Source of the DNA: Escherichia fergusonii ATCC 35469
GTDB taxonomy: Bacteria; Pseudomonadota; Gammaproteobacteria; Enterobacterales; Enterobacteriaceae
Length of the DNA stretch: 64,000 nt
Direction of reading: 5' to 3'
Assembly (NCBI RefSeq): GCF_000026225.1
Contig: NC_011740.1
Location: 620,001 to 684,000 of the forward strand
The position numbers were made by a program, and so were the translations under genes. Below, piece by piece: positions 8,430 to 16,201 of this stretch. Each line of letters starts with the position of its first letter. Positions within the stretch are counted from its first letter, which is position 1. A model generated the notes under the pieces. It worked only from the letters and a program-made list of their open reading frames with translations. It was not told the origin of the DNA and did not search any database.

Positions 8430-9941
8430 TTAATTAAGGCTGTATTTCTTAAAGTAGGCCATGACATTATCATTTGTTAATTTAGCCCTATCACTAGATA
8501 TGTCATGGTCGCTGATTATAGTACTATAACCTTTTGATTTAAAAAGATTGTAGTCAAAGTTATTTGTCAACCCATATTTTGAATCAGAATGAAGACAAGT
8601 TGCAATGTATCCCATTTTCCATGGTGATTTTGCTATTATGACACTATTCTCAGGAATAATAGAGCAATCTTTTTCTCTATTTTTATTGATATAATCAACT
8701 TTTGAACCATTAAAATATAAATACGAAGAAGATATCAATATCACTATTGATGCAATAATTGGTATTATTTTTATTGACTTGTAATTGTTATATATACTGA
8801 ATGCTATGTATCCGTAAAACAAGCCAAATAAAGGTAGGGATGGATATATATATCTAGCAAGGTTCTTATATGGAGATAATAATTGCACAATTATTATCCA
8901 CAACATAACTGTTGAGGTAAGAATTAAAATAAAGTAATTTGTTTCATTCATTATACTTTTATTCTTAATAATAAAAATCAATGACATTGCTATAACAGAT
9001 AGTGCGATTAATACCCCAGCAGGAAAGAAACCATTGATCATCGACAATGATTGTACTGAATTAATTAGGTTTTCACTAAAGCTACCAAGTTTATCTAATG
9101 CCTCACCTTGTCTGTTACCATCAACGAAAAAGTATTTCGGGTATATAATGTATGAAATAAAAGATGTTAATGTAATGTATTTTACTGCAAAGGTGATGGC
9201 GTTTTTTAAATCGTCTTTATGCTTTACAATCAAAAACGGGAATAAGAAAACAGAGATCATCGCGACATAAAATAGAGCAAAATATCCACTTAACATTGCA
9301 AGTGATGTTGAAACTGAATGGATAACCAGTAAACGTAATGATAATTTCTTTCTTATTAAAATCAGACTGGTAAGAGTGTATATTGCTACAAGCGCTTCTT
9401 GCATCTGATATGGTCTAAGGAAAATACTGTTAGATATCGATGCTGTATTTATAAAAGAAACAAAAACAGCTAATGTTGCGATTTGTTTGTTGTTAAATAA
9501 CTTATTCGCAATGCTGTATATGGCAAAAAAAGAAATAACGAAAAATAACTGGTTAAGCTTAAATGCCCAGTTTGTTATAAATGAAGTATTGCCTTCAGGA
9601 TTTATCCCAGTGAACCATATTCTTAATAATGAATAATACAGATTGCTATGCGGAGTGTCTCTGTTATCTTGCCACAAATGATATACATCGCGAAGCATTC
9701 CTTTTATAGAATCATCACTGAACCATATCAACTGCCTTACTTGGCTACCAGTTAATTCAGTTAAAGATCCAAAAACCTTTGTCCATCCATAATCTTTATA
9801 TGCAGATAAGATAAAAGACAGAGATTCATCAATATGCAAACCCTGTCGGTTAGCGAACCAAAATTCCCTAATCAGTAAAAAAAGAATAAGTACTGATAGT
9901 AAAATATATGTTGAATAGCGTTTTTGGTTATTTAGCATCAT
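8430..9941 (-). CDS. Serotype-specific O-antigen glycosyltransferase (Gtr type, multi-pass)
   Basis: About 503 residues with ten or more membrane segments, an early acidic motif (GLHIDESLSFIL, around residue 33-44) typical of GT-C glycosyltransferases, and a soluble C-terminal domain of about 100 residues. In phage gtr clusters the third gene encodes the specific transferase that moves glucose from undecaprenyl-phosphate-glucose onto the O-antigen in the periplasm. Third-gene sequences are very diverse, so the linkage cannot be predicted. I prefer ATG 9941 (AAAGG six bases upstream) over the GTG at 9947; ATG 9938 is also possible. It overlaps the end of gtrB. Strongly AT-rich. Confidence 0.8.
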   Translation of the reverse strand: MMLNNQKRYSTYILLSVLILFLLIREFWFANRQGLHIDESLSFILSAYKDYGWTKVFGSLTELTGSQVRQLIWFSDDSIKGMLRDVYHLWQDNRDTPHSNLYYSLLRIWFTGINPEGNTSFITNWAFKLNQLFFVISFFAIYSIANKLFNNKQIATLAVFVSFINTASISNSIFLRPYQMQEALVAIYTLTSLILIRKKLSLRLLVIHSVSTSLAMLSGYFALFYVAMISVFLFPFLIVKHKDDLKNAITFAVKYITLTSFISYIIYPKYFFVDGNRQGEALDKLGSFSENLINSVQSLSMINGFFPAGVLIALSVIAMSLIFIIKNKSIMNETNYFILILTSTVMLWIIIVQLLSPYKNLARYIYPSLPLFGLFYGYIAFSIYNNYKSIKIIPIIASIVILISSSYLYFNGSKVDYINKNREKDCSIIPENSVIIAKSPWKMGYIATCLHSDSKYGLTNNFDYNLFKSKGYSTIISDHDISSDRAKLTNDNVMAYFKKYSLN

Positions 9942-10860
9942 AATCACTACCTTTCTTTAATAAATATCTCGGTCTTCCTTTGCTTTCGATGTAAATTCTT
10001 CCGATATACTCACCAAGAACGCCAATCCCAATTAGTTGCACGCCACCTAGGAAAAGTATTGAAACTAGTAGTGATGGATAACCTGGAACGTTATTACCAA
10101 ATAGTAATTTATCGGCGATCATCCATGCGCCGTAAATAAAAGAAAGTCCAGCAACAAGTAGTCCAATATATGTCCACATTCGTAGAGGGAATGTTGAAAA
10201 GCTCGTAATACCTTCTAAAGCCAGGTTCCAAAGCTTCCAGCCATTAAATTTAGTGCTACCAGCAACTCTCTCTGCTCGTGCATACTCAACAACATCAGTT
10301 TTACCACCAACCCAGCTAAGCACGCCTTTCATAAATAGGTTACGTTCAGGCATAAGCTTAATATTTTCTACAACATTACGGGACATCAAGCGAAAATCAC
10401 CGACGTTCTCTTCAATTTTGGGGTTACTGATTTTGTTGTGTAATTTGTAGAACCACTCAGCAGATTTGCGCTTTAATCGACTGTCAGTGGAGCGGTCAGA
10501 TCGTTTTGCCAGCACCATATCAGCACCTGCCTGCCACTTTTCAATAAGATGAGGGATAACCTCAATCGGGTCTTGCAGGTCAACATCAATAGGTATCACG
10601 GCATCACCAGTTGCATGGTCTAACCCTGCAAACAATGCTGGTTCTTTACCAAAGTTGCGTGTAAATGACAGTGGAACAACTAGCGGGTCTGAAATAGCCA
10701 GATCGTTAATAATTGACTCCGTGGCATCTTTGCTTCCGTCATTTATGAAAACAATTTCCACCTCATATGGCTTCAATTCTTCGAATTCACGTACCGTTTT
10801 ATAAAAAATTGGTATCGCTTCTTCTTCATTGAAGACAGGAACTACAAGAGATATCTTCAT
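9928..10860 (-). CDS. gtrB: Bactoprenol glucosyltransferase GtrB
   Basis: 310 residues. The GT2 family domain occupies about residues 1-220 with the opening SLVVPVFNEE, the metal-site acidic run IDVDLQDP (about 93-100) and the GDFRLMSR motif. Two C-terminal membrane helices follow. GtrB transfers glucose from UDP-glucose to undecaprenyl phosphate on the cytoplasmic face. It is well conserved among SfV, P22 and K-12 yfdH, and this protein fits that family well. It overlaps gtrA by four bases (ATGA) and the specific gtr gene at its other end, so the three are one leftward operon. Confidence 0.92.
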   Translation of the reverse strand: MKISLVVPVFNEEEAIPIFYKTVREFEELKPYEVEIVFINDGSKDATESIINDLAISDPLVVPLSFTRNFGKEPALFAGLDHATGDAVIPIDVDLQDPIEVIPHLIEKWQAGADMVLAKRSDRSTDSRLKRKSAEWFYKLHNKISNPKIEENVGDFRLMSRNVVENIKLMPERNLFMKGVLSWVGGKTDVVEYARAERVAGSTKFNGWKLWNLALEGITSFSTFPLRMWTYIGLLVAGLSFIYGAWMIADKLLFGNNVPGYPSLLVSILFLGGVQLIGIGVLGEYIGRIYIESKGRPRYLLKKGSDYDAK

Positions 10861-11219
10861 TTCGCATCCCTAAAGACAATGAACTTTGAATAGACGAAAC
10901 CGCACACCAGGCTGATGGCGGAGAAGGTGATAAGAGTGATAATTGGAGGAAATGAGCACTTATCAGCAGCCCATCCAACAGTAGCACTCAGTGTTCCCAT
11001 GAACCCGACATATAACATGTAGCGCATCGTTGTAGTCGATGCTTTGAATGTGAATCTTGCATTCGCGAAGAAACTAAAACTCACAGCCACAACGAAACCT
11101 GCGAAGTTTGCCAGAGCCTGATTGGTATGCGCGGCATAGATACATACACCAAAAACCACCCAGTGTATAAGTGTGTTCAGCACACCAATCGAAGTGTACT
11201 TTGCAAATAGCTTTAACAT
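10857..11219 (-). CDS. gtrA: Bactoprenol-linked glucose translocase GtrA
   Basis: 120 residues with four membrane helices (LFAKYTSIGVLNTLIHW at the start is the GtrA family signature). It is thought to flip undecaprenyl-phosphate-glucose to the periplasm. It is the first gene of the gtr operon, transcribed away from the attachment site about 200 bases distant, the usual gtrA-next-to-att arrangement. Only one GATC (11274-11277) is present upstream, so the four-site Dam/OxyR switch of P22-type gtr operons is not evident here. Confidence 0.92.
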   Translation of the reverse strand: MLKLFAKYTSIGVLNTLIHWVVFGVCIYAAHTNQALANFAGFVVAVSFSFFANARFTFKASTTTMRYMLYVGFMGTLSATVGWAADKCSFPPIITLITFSAISLVCGFVYSKFIVFRDAK

Positions 11220-11421
11220 TTATGTAATCAATGAGTTCTGAAAGGCATGAAGTCTATCATCCAAGTCTCAATCGATCGATACTTGCTGTGGTTGATGAGA
11301 CAAAACTGAGACACACAAAGCCTTGTAGGCCGATGCAAGGCTTTATATGTTTTGTAATGGTGGGACGTGTGAGCGCAGTGGTGATGGGGTAAGTTACTGT
11401 TATCTCAGAGAGTTCGAGGAA
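11220..11421. other. Phage DNA between gtrA and the attachment site
   Basis: No gene is seen in this stretch. It contains a hairpin with 9-bp arms (AAAGCCTTG 11317-11325 with CAAGGCTTT 11336-11344), which may be a terminator facing the attachment site. It must also hold the gtr operon promoter, but no convincing -35/-10 pair was found. A short ATCGATCGAT tract at 11271-11280 carries one Dam site. Confidence 0.5.
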
Positions 11422-11466
11422 CTTCTAAGCCGTCGGTCGCAGGTTCGAATCCTGCAGGGGGCGCCA
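11422..11466 (+). other. Attachment site: 3' fragment of a tRNA-Arg gene
   Basis: The stretch reads as the 3' part of a tRNA from the anticodon loop (CTTCTAA, anticodon UCU) through a perfect T-arm (GCAGG TTCGAAT CCTGC) to acceptor strand AGGGGGC, discriminator G and CCA. It closely resembles the 3' half of argU. The bases before it cannot fold as the 5' half: the strand that should pair with GCCGT does not. It is therefore a displaced fragment, as left by phage integration into a tRNA gene, and it marks the prophage/core boundary. The complete tRNA should lie at the other prophage end, outside this window. Confidence 0.8.
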
Positions 11467-11526
11467 TTTAAAATCAACGCGCTACGCCTGCCAGAATTTC
11501 TCCCTGTGTCGTATTCGTGTCCTTAA

Positions 11527-11568
11527 TAAAAAAATGGTGACCAACCTTACAAGAAAGTCGGTCACCAT
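11527..11568 (-). terminator. hmp terminator
   Basis: On the minus strand, about 20 bases after the hmp stop, ATGGTGACC (plus-strand 11560-11568 complement) pairs with GGTCACCAT (11534-11542 complement). A run of seven U residues follows, making a strong intrinsic terminator. Confidence 0.85.
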
Positions 11569-11590
11569 GAGAGGGCGCTTTAAACAGAAA

Positions 11591-12781
11591 TTACAGCACT
11601 TTGTGTGGGCCAAAGCATTCGTAATGAATATTTTCCTGCTTCACGCCCAGATCCACTAACTGTTTCGCGGCAAACTGCATGAAACCTACCGGGCCGCAGA
11701 GGTAGAACTGCATTGCTGGATTGCTGAACGCCCCTTCCAGTTTGCTCAAATCCATCAGACCTTCGCTATCAAACTGACCTTTAGCGCGATCGGCTTCGCT
11801 CGGCTGACGATACCAGGTGTGCGCAGTAAAGCGCGGCAGTGCTTGCCCCAGTTCCTTAACTTCATCAGCAAAGGCATGAACATCACCATTATCTGCCGCA
11901 TGGAACCAGTTCACTTGTGCTGTGTGACCTGCTTTTGCCAGCGTGTCGAGCATTGCCAGCATTGGCGTTTGCCCTACACCCGCAGAGATCAGTGTTACCG
12001 GCGTGTCATCCGTCACATCCATAAAGAAATCACCCGCCGGAGCGACCAGTTTCACGACATCGCCAACATTGGCGTGATTGTGCAACCAGTTGGATACCTG
12101 CCCGCCATCTTCTCGTTTCACCGCAATACGATAGCCTTTGCCATCAGGTTTACGGGTCAAAGAGTACTGACGAATTTCCTGATGCGGGAAACCTTCCGGC
12201 TTCAGCCAGACGCCAAGATATTGCCCCGGACGGTATTCCGCCACTGCGCCACCGTCGACCGGCTCCAGTTCGAAGCTGGTGATAAGTGCGCTGCGTGGTG
12301 TTTTAGCCACAATGCGGAAATCGCGAGTACCTTCCCAGCCACCGGCTTTGCTGGCGTTTTCGTTATAGATTTCCGCCTCACGATTGATAAATACATTTGC
12401 CAGTACGCCATAGGCTTTACCCCACGCGTCCAGCACTTCCTGGCCCGGGCTGAACATTTCGTCCAGCGTCGCCAACAGGTGTTCACCGACGATGTTGTAC
12501 TGTTCCGGTTTGATCTGGAAGCTGGTGTGTTTCTGCGCGATTTTTTCTACCGCTGGTAACAGCGCAGGCAGGTTTTCAATATTGCTGGCGTAGGCGGCAA
12601 TGGCGTTAAACAGGGCTTCACGTTGATCGCCATTACGCTGGTTACTCATGTTAAAAATTTCTTTGAGTTCTGGGTTATGAGTAAACATACGGTCGTAGAA
12701 ATGGGCGGTTAACTTTGGCCCCGTTTCCACCAGTAAAGGGATGGTGGCTTTTACTGTAGCGATGGTTTGAGCGTCAAGCAT
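11591..12781 (-). CDS. hmp: Flavohaemoprotein, nitric oxide dioxygenase
   Basis: 396 residues, the full E. coli length when started at MLDAQTIATV (ATG 12781, preceded by GGAAG). A further in-frame upstream start would overrun the NsrR box region. The globin domain spans about 1-138 with the proximal His in AQKHTSF (about 85). A ferredoxin-reductase FAD domain follows with the RQYSLT motif (about 206), then an NAD domain with GVGQTPML. It oxidises NO to nitrate with O2 and NADH in the cytoplasm. It is divergent from glyA and has a readable NsrR operator. It is the first core gene after the prophage. Confidence 0.97.
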   Translation of the reverse strand: MLDAQTIATVKATIPLLVETGPKLTAHFYDRMFTHNPELKEIFNMSNQRNGDQREALFNAIAAYASNIENLPALLPAVEKIAQKHTSFQIKPEQYNIVGEHLLATLDEMFSPGQEVLDAWGKAYGVLANVFINREAEIYNENASKAGGWEGTRDFRIVAKTPRSALITSFELEPVDGGAVAEYRPGQYLGVWLKPEGFPHQEIRQYSLTRKPDGKGYRIAVKREDGGQVSNWLHNHANVGDVVKLVAPAGDFFMDVTDDTPVTLISAGVGQTPMLAMLDTLAKAGHTAQVNWFHAADNGDVHAFADEVKELGQALPRFTAHTWYRQPSEADRAKGQFDSEGLMDLSKLEGAFSNPAMQFYLCGPVGFMQFAAKQLVDLGVKQENIHYECFGPHKVL

Positions 12782-12807
12782 AGAGTCTTCCTTTTTTTGC
12801 ATCTCAA

Positions 12808-12855
12808 TTGATGTATTTCAAATACATCTTATAAAAAATAGCCCTGCAATGTAAA
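12808..12855 (-). promoter_or_regulatory. hmp promoter and NsrR operator
   Basis: The minus strand shows -35 TTTACA (12850-12855), a 16-base spacer and -10 TATAAG (12828-12833). Overlapping the start point is an inverted repeat, AAGATGTATTTGAAATACAT (12811-12830), the 11-1-11 type of NsrR box. This agrees with known NO induction of hmp by loss of NsrR repression. Confidence 0.8.
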
Positions 12856-12974
12856 TGGTTCTGTGGTGTTTAATGTTGAGAATGTGACAAAGTGAATAAT
12901 TTGCATCACAAACATGAAAAGAAATCCATTACCAGGCATAAGCGCTTCATTCGTCAAAGCCTTGTACTGCTTGA

Positions 12975-13037
12975 AGGTAATCGTTTGCGTAAATTCCTTT
13001 GTCAAGACCTGTTATCACACAATGATTCGGTTATACT
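12975..13037 (+). promoter_or_regulatory. glyA control region: PurR operator and -10
   Basis: AGGTAATCGTTTGCGT at 12975-12990 fits the PurR palindrome, and glyA is a known PurR target. A -10 (TATACT, 13032-13037) lies about 70 bases before the glyA ATG. MetR sites are known in this divergent hmp-glyA region; TGAA/TTCA elements are present near 12890-12955, but I cannot assign them firmly. Confidence 0.7.
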
Positions 13038-13108
13038 GTTCGCCGTTGTCCATCAGGACCGCCTATTAAGGCCAAAAATTTTATTGTTAGCTGAGTCAGG
13101 AGATGCGG

Positions 13109-14362
13109 ATGTTAAAGCGTGAAATGAACATTGCCGATTATGATGCCGAACTGTGGCAGGCTATGGAGCAGGAAAAAGTACGTCAGGAAGAGCACATCGA
13201 ACTGATCGCCTCCGAAAACTACACCAGCCCACGTGTAATGCAGGCGCAGGGTTCTCAGCTGACCAACAAATATGCTGAAGGTTATCCGGGCAAACGCTAC
13301 TACGGCGGTTGCGAGTATGTTGATATCGTTGAACAACTGGCGATCGATCGCGCAAAAGAACTGTTCGGCGCAGACTACGCTAACGTTCAGCCGCACTCCG
13401 GTTCCCAGGCTAACTTTGCGGTCTATACCGCGCTGCTGGAACCCGGTGATACCGTTCTGGGTATGAACCTGGCGCACGGCGGTCACCTGACTCACGGCTC
13501 TCCAGTTAACTTCTCCGGTAAACTGTACAACATCGTTCCTTACGGTATCGATGCTACCGGCCATATCGACTACGCTGATCTGGAAAAACAAGCCAAAGAA
13601 CACAAACCGAAAATGATTATCGGTGGCTTCTCTGCATACTCCGGCGTGGTTGACTGGGCGAAAATGCGTGAAATCGCTGACAGCATCGGTGCTTACCTGT
13701 TCGTTGATATGGCGCACGTTGCGGGACTGGTTGCTGCTGGCGTCTACCCGAACCCGGTTCCTCATGCTCACGTAGTAACTACCACCACTCACAAAACCCT
13801 GGCGGGTCCGCGCGGCGGCCTGATCCTGGCGAAAGGCGGTAGCGAAGATTTGTACAAAAAACTGAACTCTGCTGTCTTCCCTGGTGGTCAGGGTGGTCCG
13901 CTGATGCACGTAATCGCTGGTAAAGCGGTTGCTCTGAAAGAAGCAATGGAGCCTGAGTTCAAAACTTACCAACAGCAGGTCGCGAAAAACGCTAAAGCGA
14001 TGGTAGAAGTGTTCCTCGAGCGCGGCTACAAAGTGGTTTCCGGCGGTACTGATAACCACCTGTTCCTGGTGGATCTGGTTGATAAAAACCTGACCGGTAA
14101 AGAAGCTGACGCCGCTCTGGGCCGTGCTAACATCACCGTCAACAAAAACAGCGTACCAAACGATCCGAAGAGCCCGTTTGTGACCTCCGGTATTCGTGTA
14201 GGTACTCCGGCGATTACCCGTCGCGGCTTTAAAGAAGCAGAAGCGAAAGAACTGGCTGGCTGGATGTGTGACGTGCTGGACAGCATCAATGATGAAGCGG
14301 TTATTGAGCGCATCAAAGGTAAAGTTCTCGACATCTGCGCACGTTACCCGGTTTACGCGTAA
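13109..14362 (+). CDS. glyA: Serine hydroxymethyltransferase
   Basis: 417 residues, essentially the K-12 protein. It interconverts serine and glycine with tetrahydrofolate and is the main source of one-carbon units. The PLP lysine lies in TTTTHKTLAGPRGG (about residue 229). I start at ATG 13109 (MLKREMNIADYD), with AGGAG at 13098-13102 upstream, rather than at an in-frame start six bases earlier. It is transcribed alone, with a palindromic terminator directly after. In K-12 the next genes are yphH-yphA; here only yphA follows. Confidence 0.98.
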   Translation: MLKREMNIADYDAELWQAMEQEKVRQEEHIELIASENYTSPRVMQAQGSQLTNKYAEGYPGKRYYGGCEYVDIVEQLAIDRAKELFGADYANVQPHSGSQANFAVYTALLEPGDTVLGMNLAHGGHLTHGSPVNFSGKLYNIVPYGIDATGHIDYADLEKQAKEHKPKMIIGGFSAYSGVVDWAKMREIADSIGAYLFVDMAHVAGLVAAGVYPNPVPHAHVVTTTTHKTLAGPRGGLILAKGGSEDLYKKLNSAVFPGGQGGPLMHVIAGKAVALKEAMEPEFKTYQQQVAKNAKAMVEVFLERGYKVVSGGTDNHLFLVDLVDKNLTGKEADAALGRANITVNKNSVPNDPKSPFVTSGIRVGTPAITRRGFKEAEAKELAGWMCDVLDSINDEAVIERIKGKVLDICARYPVYA

Positions 14363-14380
14363 TCTCGCAGAAAGATATAT

Positions 14381-14404
14381 TAAAGGCCGCAATTGCGGCC
14401 TTTA
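14381..14404. terminator. Bidirectional terminator between glyA and yphA
   Basis: A perfect 24-base palindrome (TAAAGGCCGCAA with its complement TTGCGGCCTTTA) lies between the converging glyA and yphA genes. A/T-rich flanks are on both sides. Confidence 0.85.
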
Positions 14405-14410
14405 ATGTTT

Positions 14411-14833
14411 CTAGCGGCGGTCGAGGGAAATTGCCCCTGGCCCGGTAATCGCCAGCAATAAAAATGCTCCGGCGATACTGATATTCTTCCAGAAGTTAAT
14501 CATATTTGGCCCGACTGCATCCCCGGTCATATCCCAATAATGGTGACCAATAACTGCTGTACCCAGGGTGTAGAAGATAAAGAGCACCGCGAGGGGGCGA
14601 GTGTAAAACCCGAGAACAATTAAAATAGCAGCAGGTACCTCCATGATGACGGCAATAATGGCTGCCAGCATTGGCATGGGCGCGCCCAACGAGGCCATGT
14701 ATTGCACCGTACCTTCAAACCCCATCATTTTGGGGAACCCAAAAATGATGAATATCAATATGATAGCTATACGAGCAATCAACAACAGAACGGGGCGCGA
14801 AGCTCCGAATTCAAAATAGCGCAATGTGTTCAT
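14411..14833 (-). CDS. yphA: DoxX-family inner membrane protein YphA
   Basis: 140 residues with four membrane helices, matching the K-12 YphA and DoxX family (FGFPKMMGFEGTVQYM near the start). The biochemical role is unknown; DoxX relatives act in redox or thiosulfate metabolism. I start at ATG 14833 (MNTLRYFEFG), because the longer frame adds 24 residues unlike the family. In K-12 yphA lies between hcaD and yphB; both neighbours are missing here, so it is left alone between glyA and hcaT. Confidence 0.9.
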   Translation of the reverse strand: MNTLRYFEFGASRPVLLLIARIAIILIFIIFGFPKMMGFEGTVQYMASLGAPMPMLAAIIAVIMEVPAAILIVLGFYTRPLAVLFIFYTLGTAVIGHHYWDMTGDAVGPNMINFWKNISIAGAFLLLAITGPGAISLDRR

Positions 14834-15061
14834 AAAACAGTCCATTTGCATAAATGTGTGATTTAACCGTAATACACGGTTTTGCTGCTCGCCATCTCTG
14901 GGCAAAAGAGTTAATTGGCAATATTCCTGGACAGCTGATGGATACCAGCAACCACGGCGGATGGATGTTTAATCGCTCAAAATTCATTTAACATTCTGTT
15001 AATACTTCCTTGCGCCAGAGACGGTTTATCGCCAGACTATCGCCTCCATTGGGAGGGACAC

Positions 15062-16201
15062 ATGGTTTTGCAATCAACACGCTGGTTGGCACTCGGTTAT
15101 TTCACTTACTTTTTTAGCTACGGTATTTTTCTGCCTTTCTGGAGCGTATGGCTTGAAGGTCTTGGGCTGACACCAGAAACTATAGGTTTATTGCTCGGTA
15201 CGGGGTTAGTGGCGCGCTTTCTTGGTAGCTTACTGATTGCGCCTCGCGTCAGTGATCCCTCTCGCCTGATCCCGGCATTGCGTGTTTTGGCCCTGCTGAC
15301 ATTGGTCTTCGCGCTGGCATTCTGGGCGGGTACTCACGTAGCCTGGTTGATGGTGGTCATGATCGGCTTTAACCTCTTTTTCTCACCGTTGGTTCCGCTT
15401 ACTGATGCACTGGCGAATACCTGGCAAAAACAGATCCCCCTGGATTACGGGAGAGTGCGGTTGTGGGGGTCAATCGCTTTTGTCATTGGCTCTGCGCTGA
15501 CGGGTAAACTGGTCAGCTTGTATGATTATCGGGTGATACTGGCACTGCTAACTCTTGGCGTCGCCTCTATGCTGCTGGGAATGATGTTGCGCCCGGCGAT
15601 ACAGCCACAAGGCGTCAGTCGCCACCAGGAAAGTACGGGTTGGTCGTCGTGGCTTGCTCTGATTAGCCAGAACTGGCGTTTTCTGGTTTGTGTATGCCTG
15701 TTACAGGGCGCACATGCAGCGTATTACGGTTTTAGTGCAATTTACTGGCAGTCGGCAGGATATTCAGCTTCAGCGGTGGGGTATTTATGGTCGCTGGGTG
15801 TGGTAGCTGAAGTGATAATTTTTGCGCTCAGCAACAAACTATTCCGCCGCTTTAGCGCCCGTGACTTGCTGCTCCTTTCTGCTGTATGCGGCCTGATTCG
15901 TTGGGGAATGATGGGCTGGACCACGGCACTACCGTGGCTTATTGTGGCGCAGATTCTTCATTGTGGCACATTTACCGTGTGCCACCTTGCGGGGATGCGC
16001 TACATTGCCGCACGTCATGGCAGAGAAGTCATTCGCCTGCAGGCCGTTTATTCTGCTGTGGCGATGGGGGGCAGTATCGCCATCATGACCATTTTCGCGG
16101 GCTATCTCTATCAACATCTCGCGGGGGGCGTATTCTGGGTCATGGCGCTGTTGGCACTGCCTGCAATGGTGTTGCGGCCAAAAATTACACCTTCAACCTG
16201 A
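15062..16201 (+). CDS. hcaT: MFS transporter HcaT (putative 3-phenylpropionate permease)
   Basis: 379 residues, twelve membrane helices, the same length as K-12 HcaT and opening MVLQSTRWLALGYFTYFF. It is noticeably more diverged from K-12 than the isc proteins, with substitutions across its length. A good ribosome site (GGGAGGG, 15052-15058) precedes the ATG. In K-12 it neighbours hcaR and the hcaEFCBD dioxygenase; none of these is here, so if it transports phenylpropionate there is no local pathway to use it. It converges with csiE and overlaps it by nine bases. Confidence 0.9.
   Translation: MVLQSTRWLALGYFTYFFSYGIFLPFWSVWLEGLGLTPETIGLLLGTGLVARFLGSLLIAPRVSDPSRLIPALRVLALLTLVFALAFWAGTHVAWLMVVMIGFNLFFSPLVPLTDALANTWQKQIPLDYGRVRLWGSIAFVIGSALTGKLVSLYDYRVILALLTLGVASMLLGMMLRPAIQPQGVSRHQESTGWSSWLALISQNWRFLVCVCLLQGAHAAYYGFSAIYWQSAGYSASAVGYLWSLGVVAEVIIFALSNKLFRRFSARDLLLLSAVCGLIRWGMMGWTTALPWLIVAQILHCGTFTVCHLAGMRYIAARHGREVIRLQAVYSAVAMGGSIAIMTIFAGYLYQHLAGGVFWVMALLALPAMVLRPKITPST

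Larger units (their letters stand above)
1..11466. mobile_element. Right end of a Mu-tailed, serotype-converting prophage
   Basis: Phage tail genes read rightwards from base 83 to 6549. They are followed by a leftward gtr-type O-antigen modification cluster, and the segment ends in a tRNA-Arg 3' fragment abutting core gene hmp. In temperate phages of the SfV/SfII/P22 type the gtr genes lie directly beside attP, so after integration they sit at the prophage end opposite the integrase. That matches what is seen here. The tail set is Mu-like (gpN, gpP, gp45 to gp48), as in SfV and the K-12 e14 element. Head genes, early genes and integrase would lie left of the window and are not seen, so whether the prophage is intact cannot be judged. 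The module from 6550 to 9947 is clearly more AT-rich than the tail operon or the core genome. Confidence 0.9.

Noticed and set aside
11220..11300. OxyR/Dam phase-variation switch upstream of gtrA
   Set aside because: Only one GATC is present (11274-11277). The paired GATC and OxyR half-sites known from P22-type gtr promoters are missing.
11390..11466. Intact tRNA gene at the prophage end
   Set aside because: The bases 5' of the anticodon loop cannot form the D-arm, the acceptor 5' strand or the anticodon stem, so only the 3' portion is present.
12892..13122. Small open frame in the hmp-glyA intergenic region
   Set aside because: It lies over the glyA PurR site and promoter and has no ribosome site.
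13112..14392. 426-codon open frame antisense to glyA
   Set aside because: It is the complement of a highly codon-biased gene, has no ribosome site and resembles no protein; such shadows are common opposite highly expressed genes.
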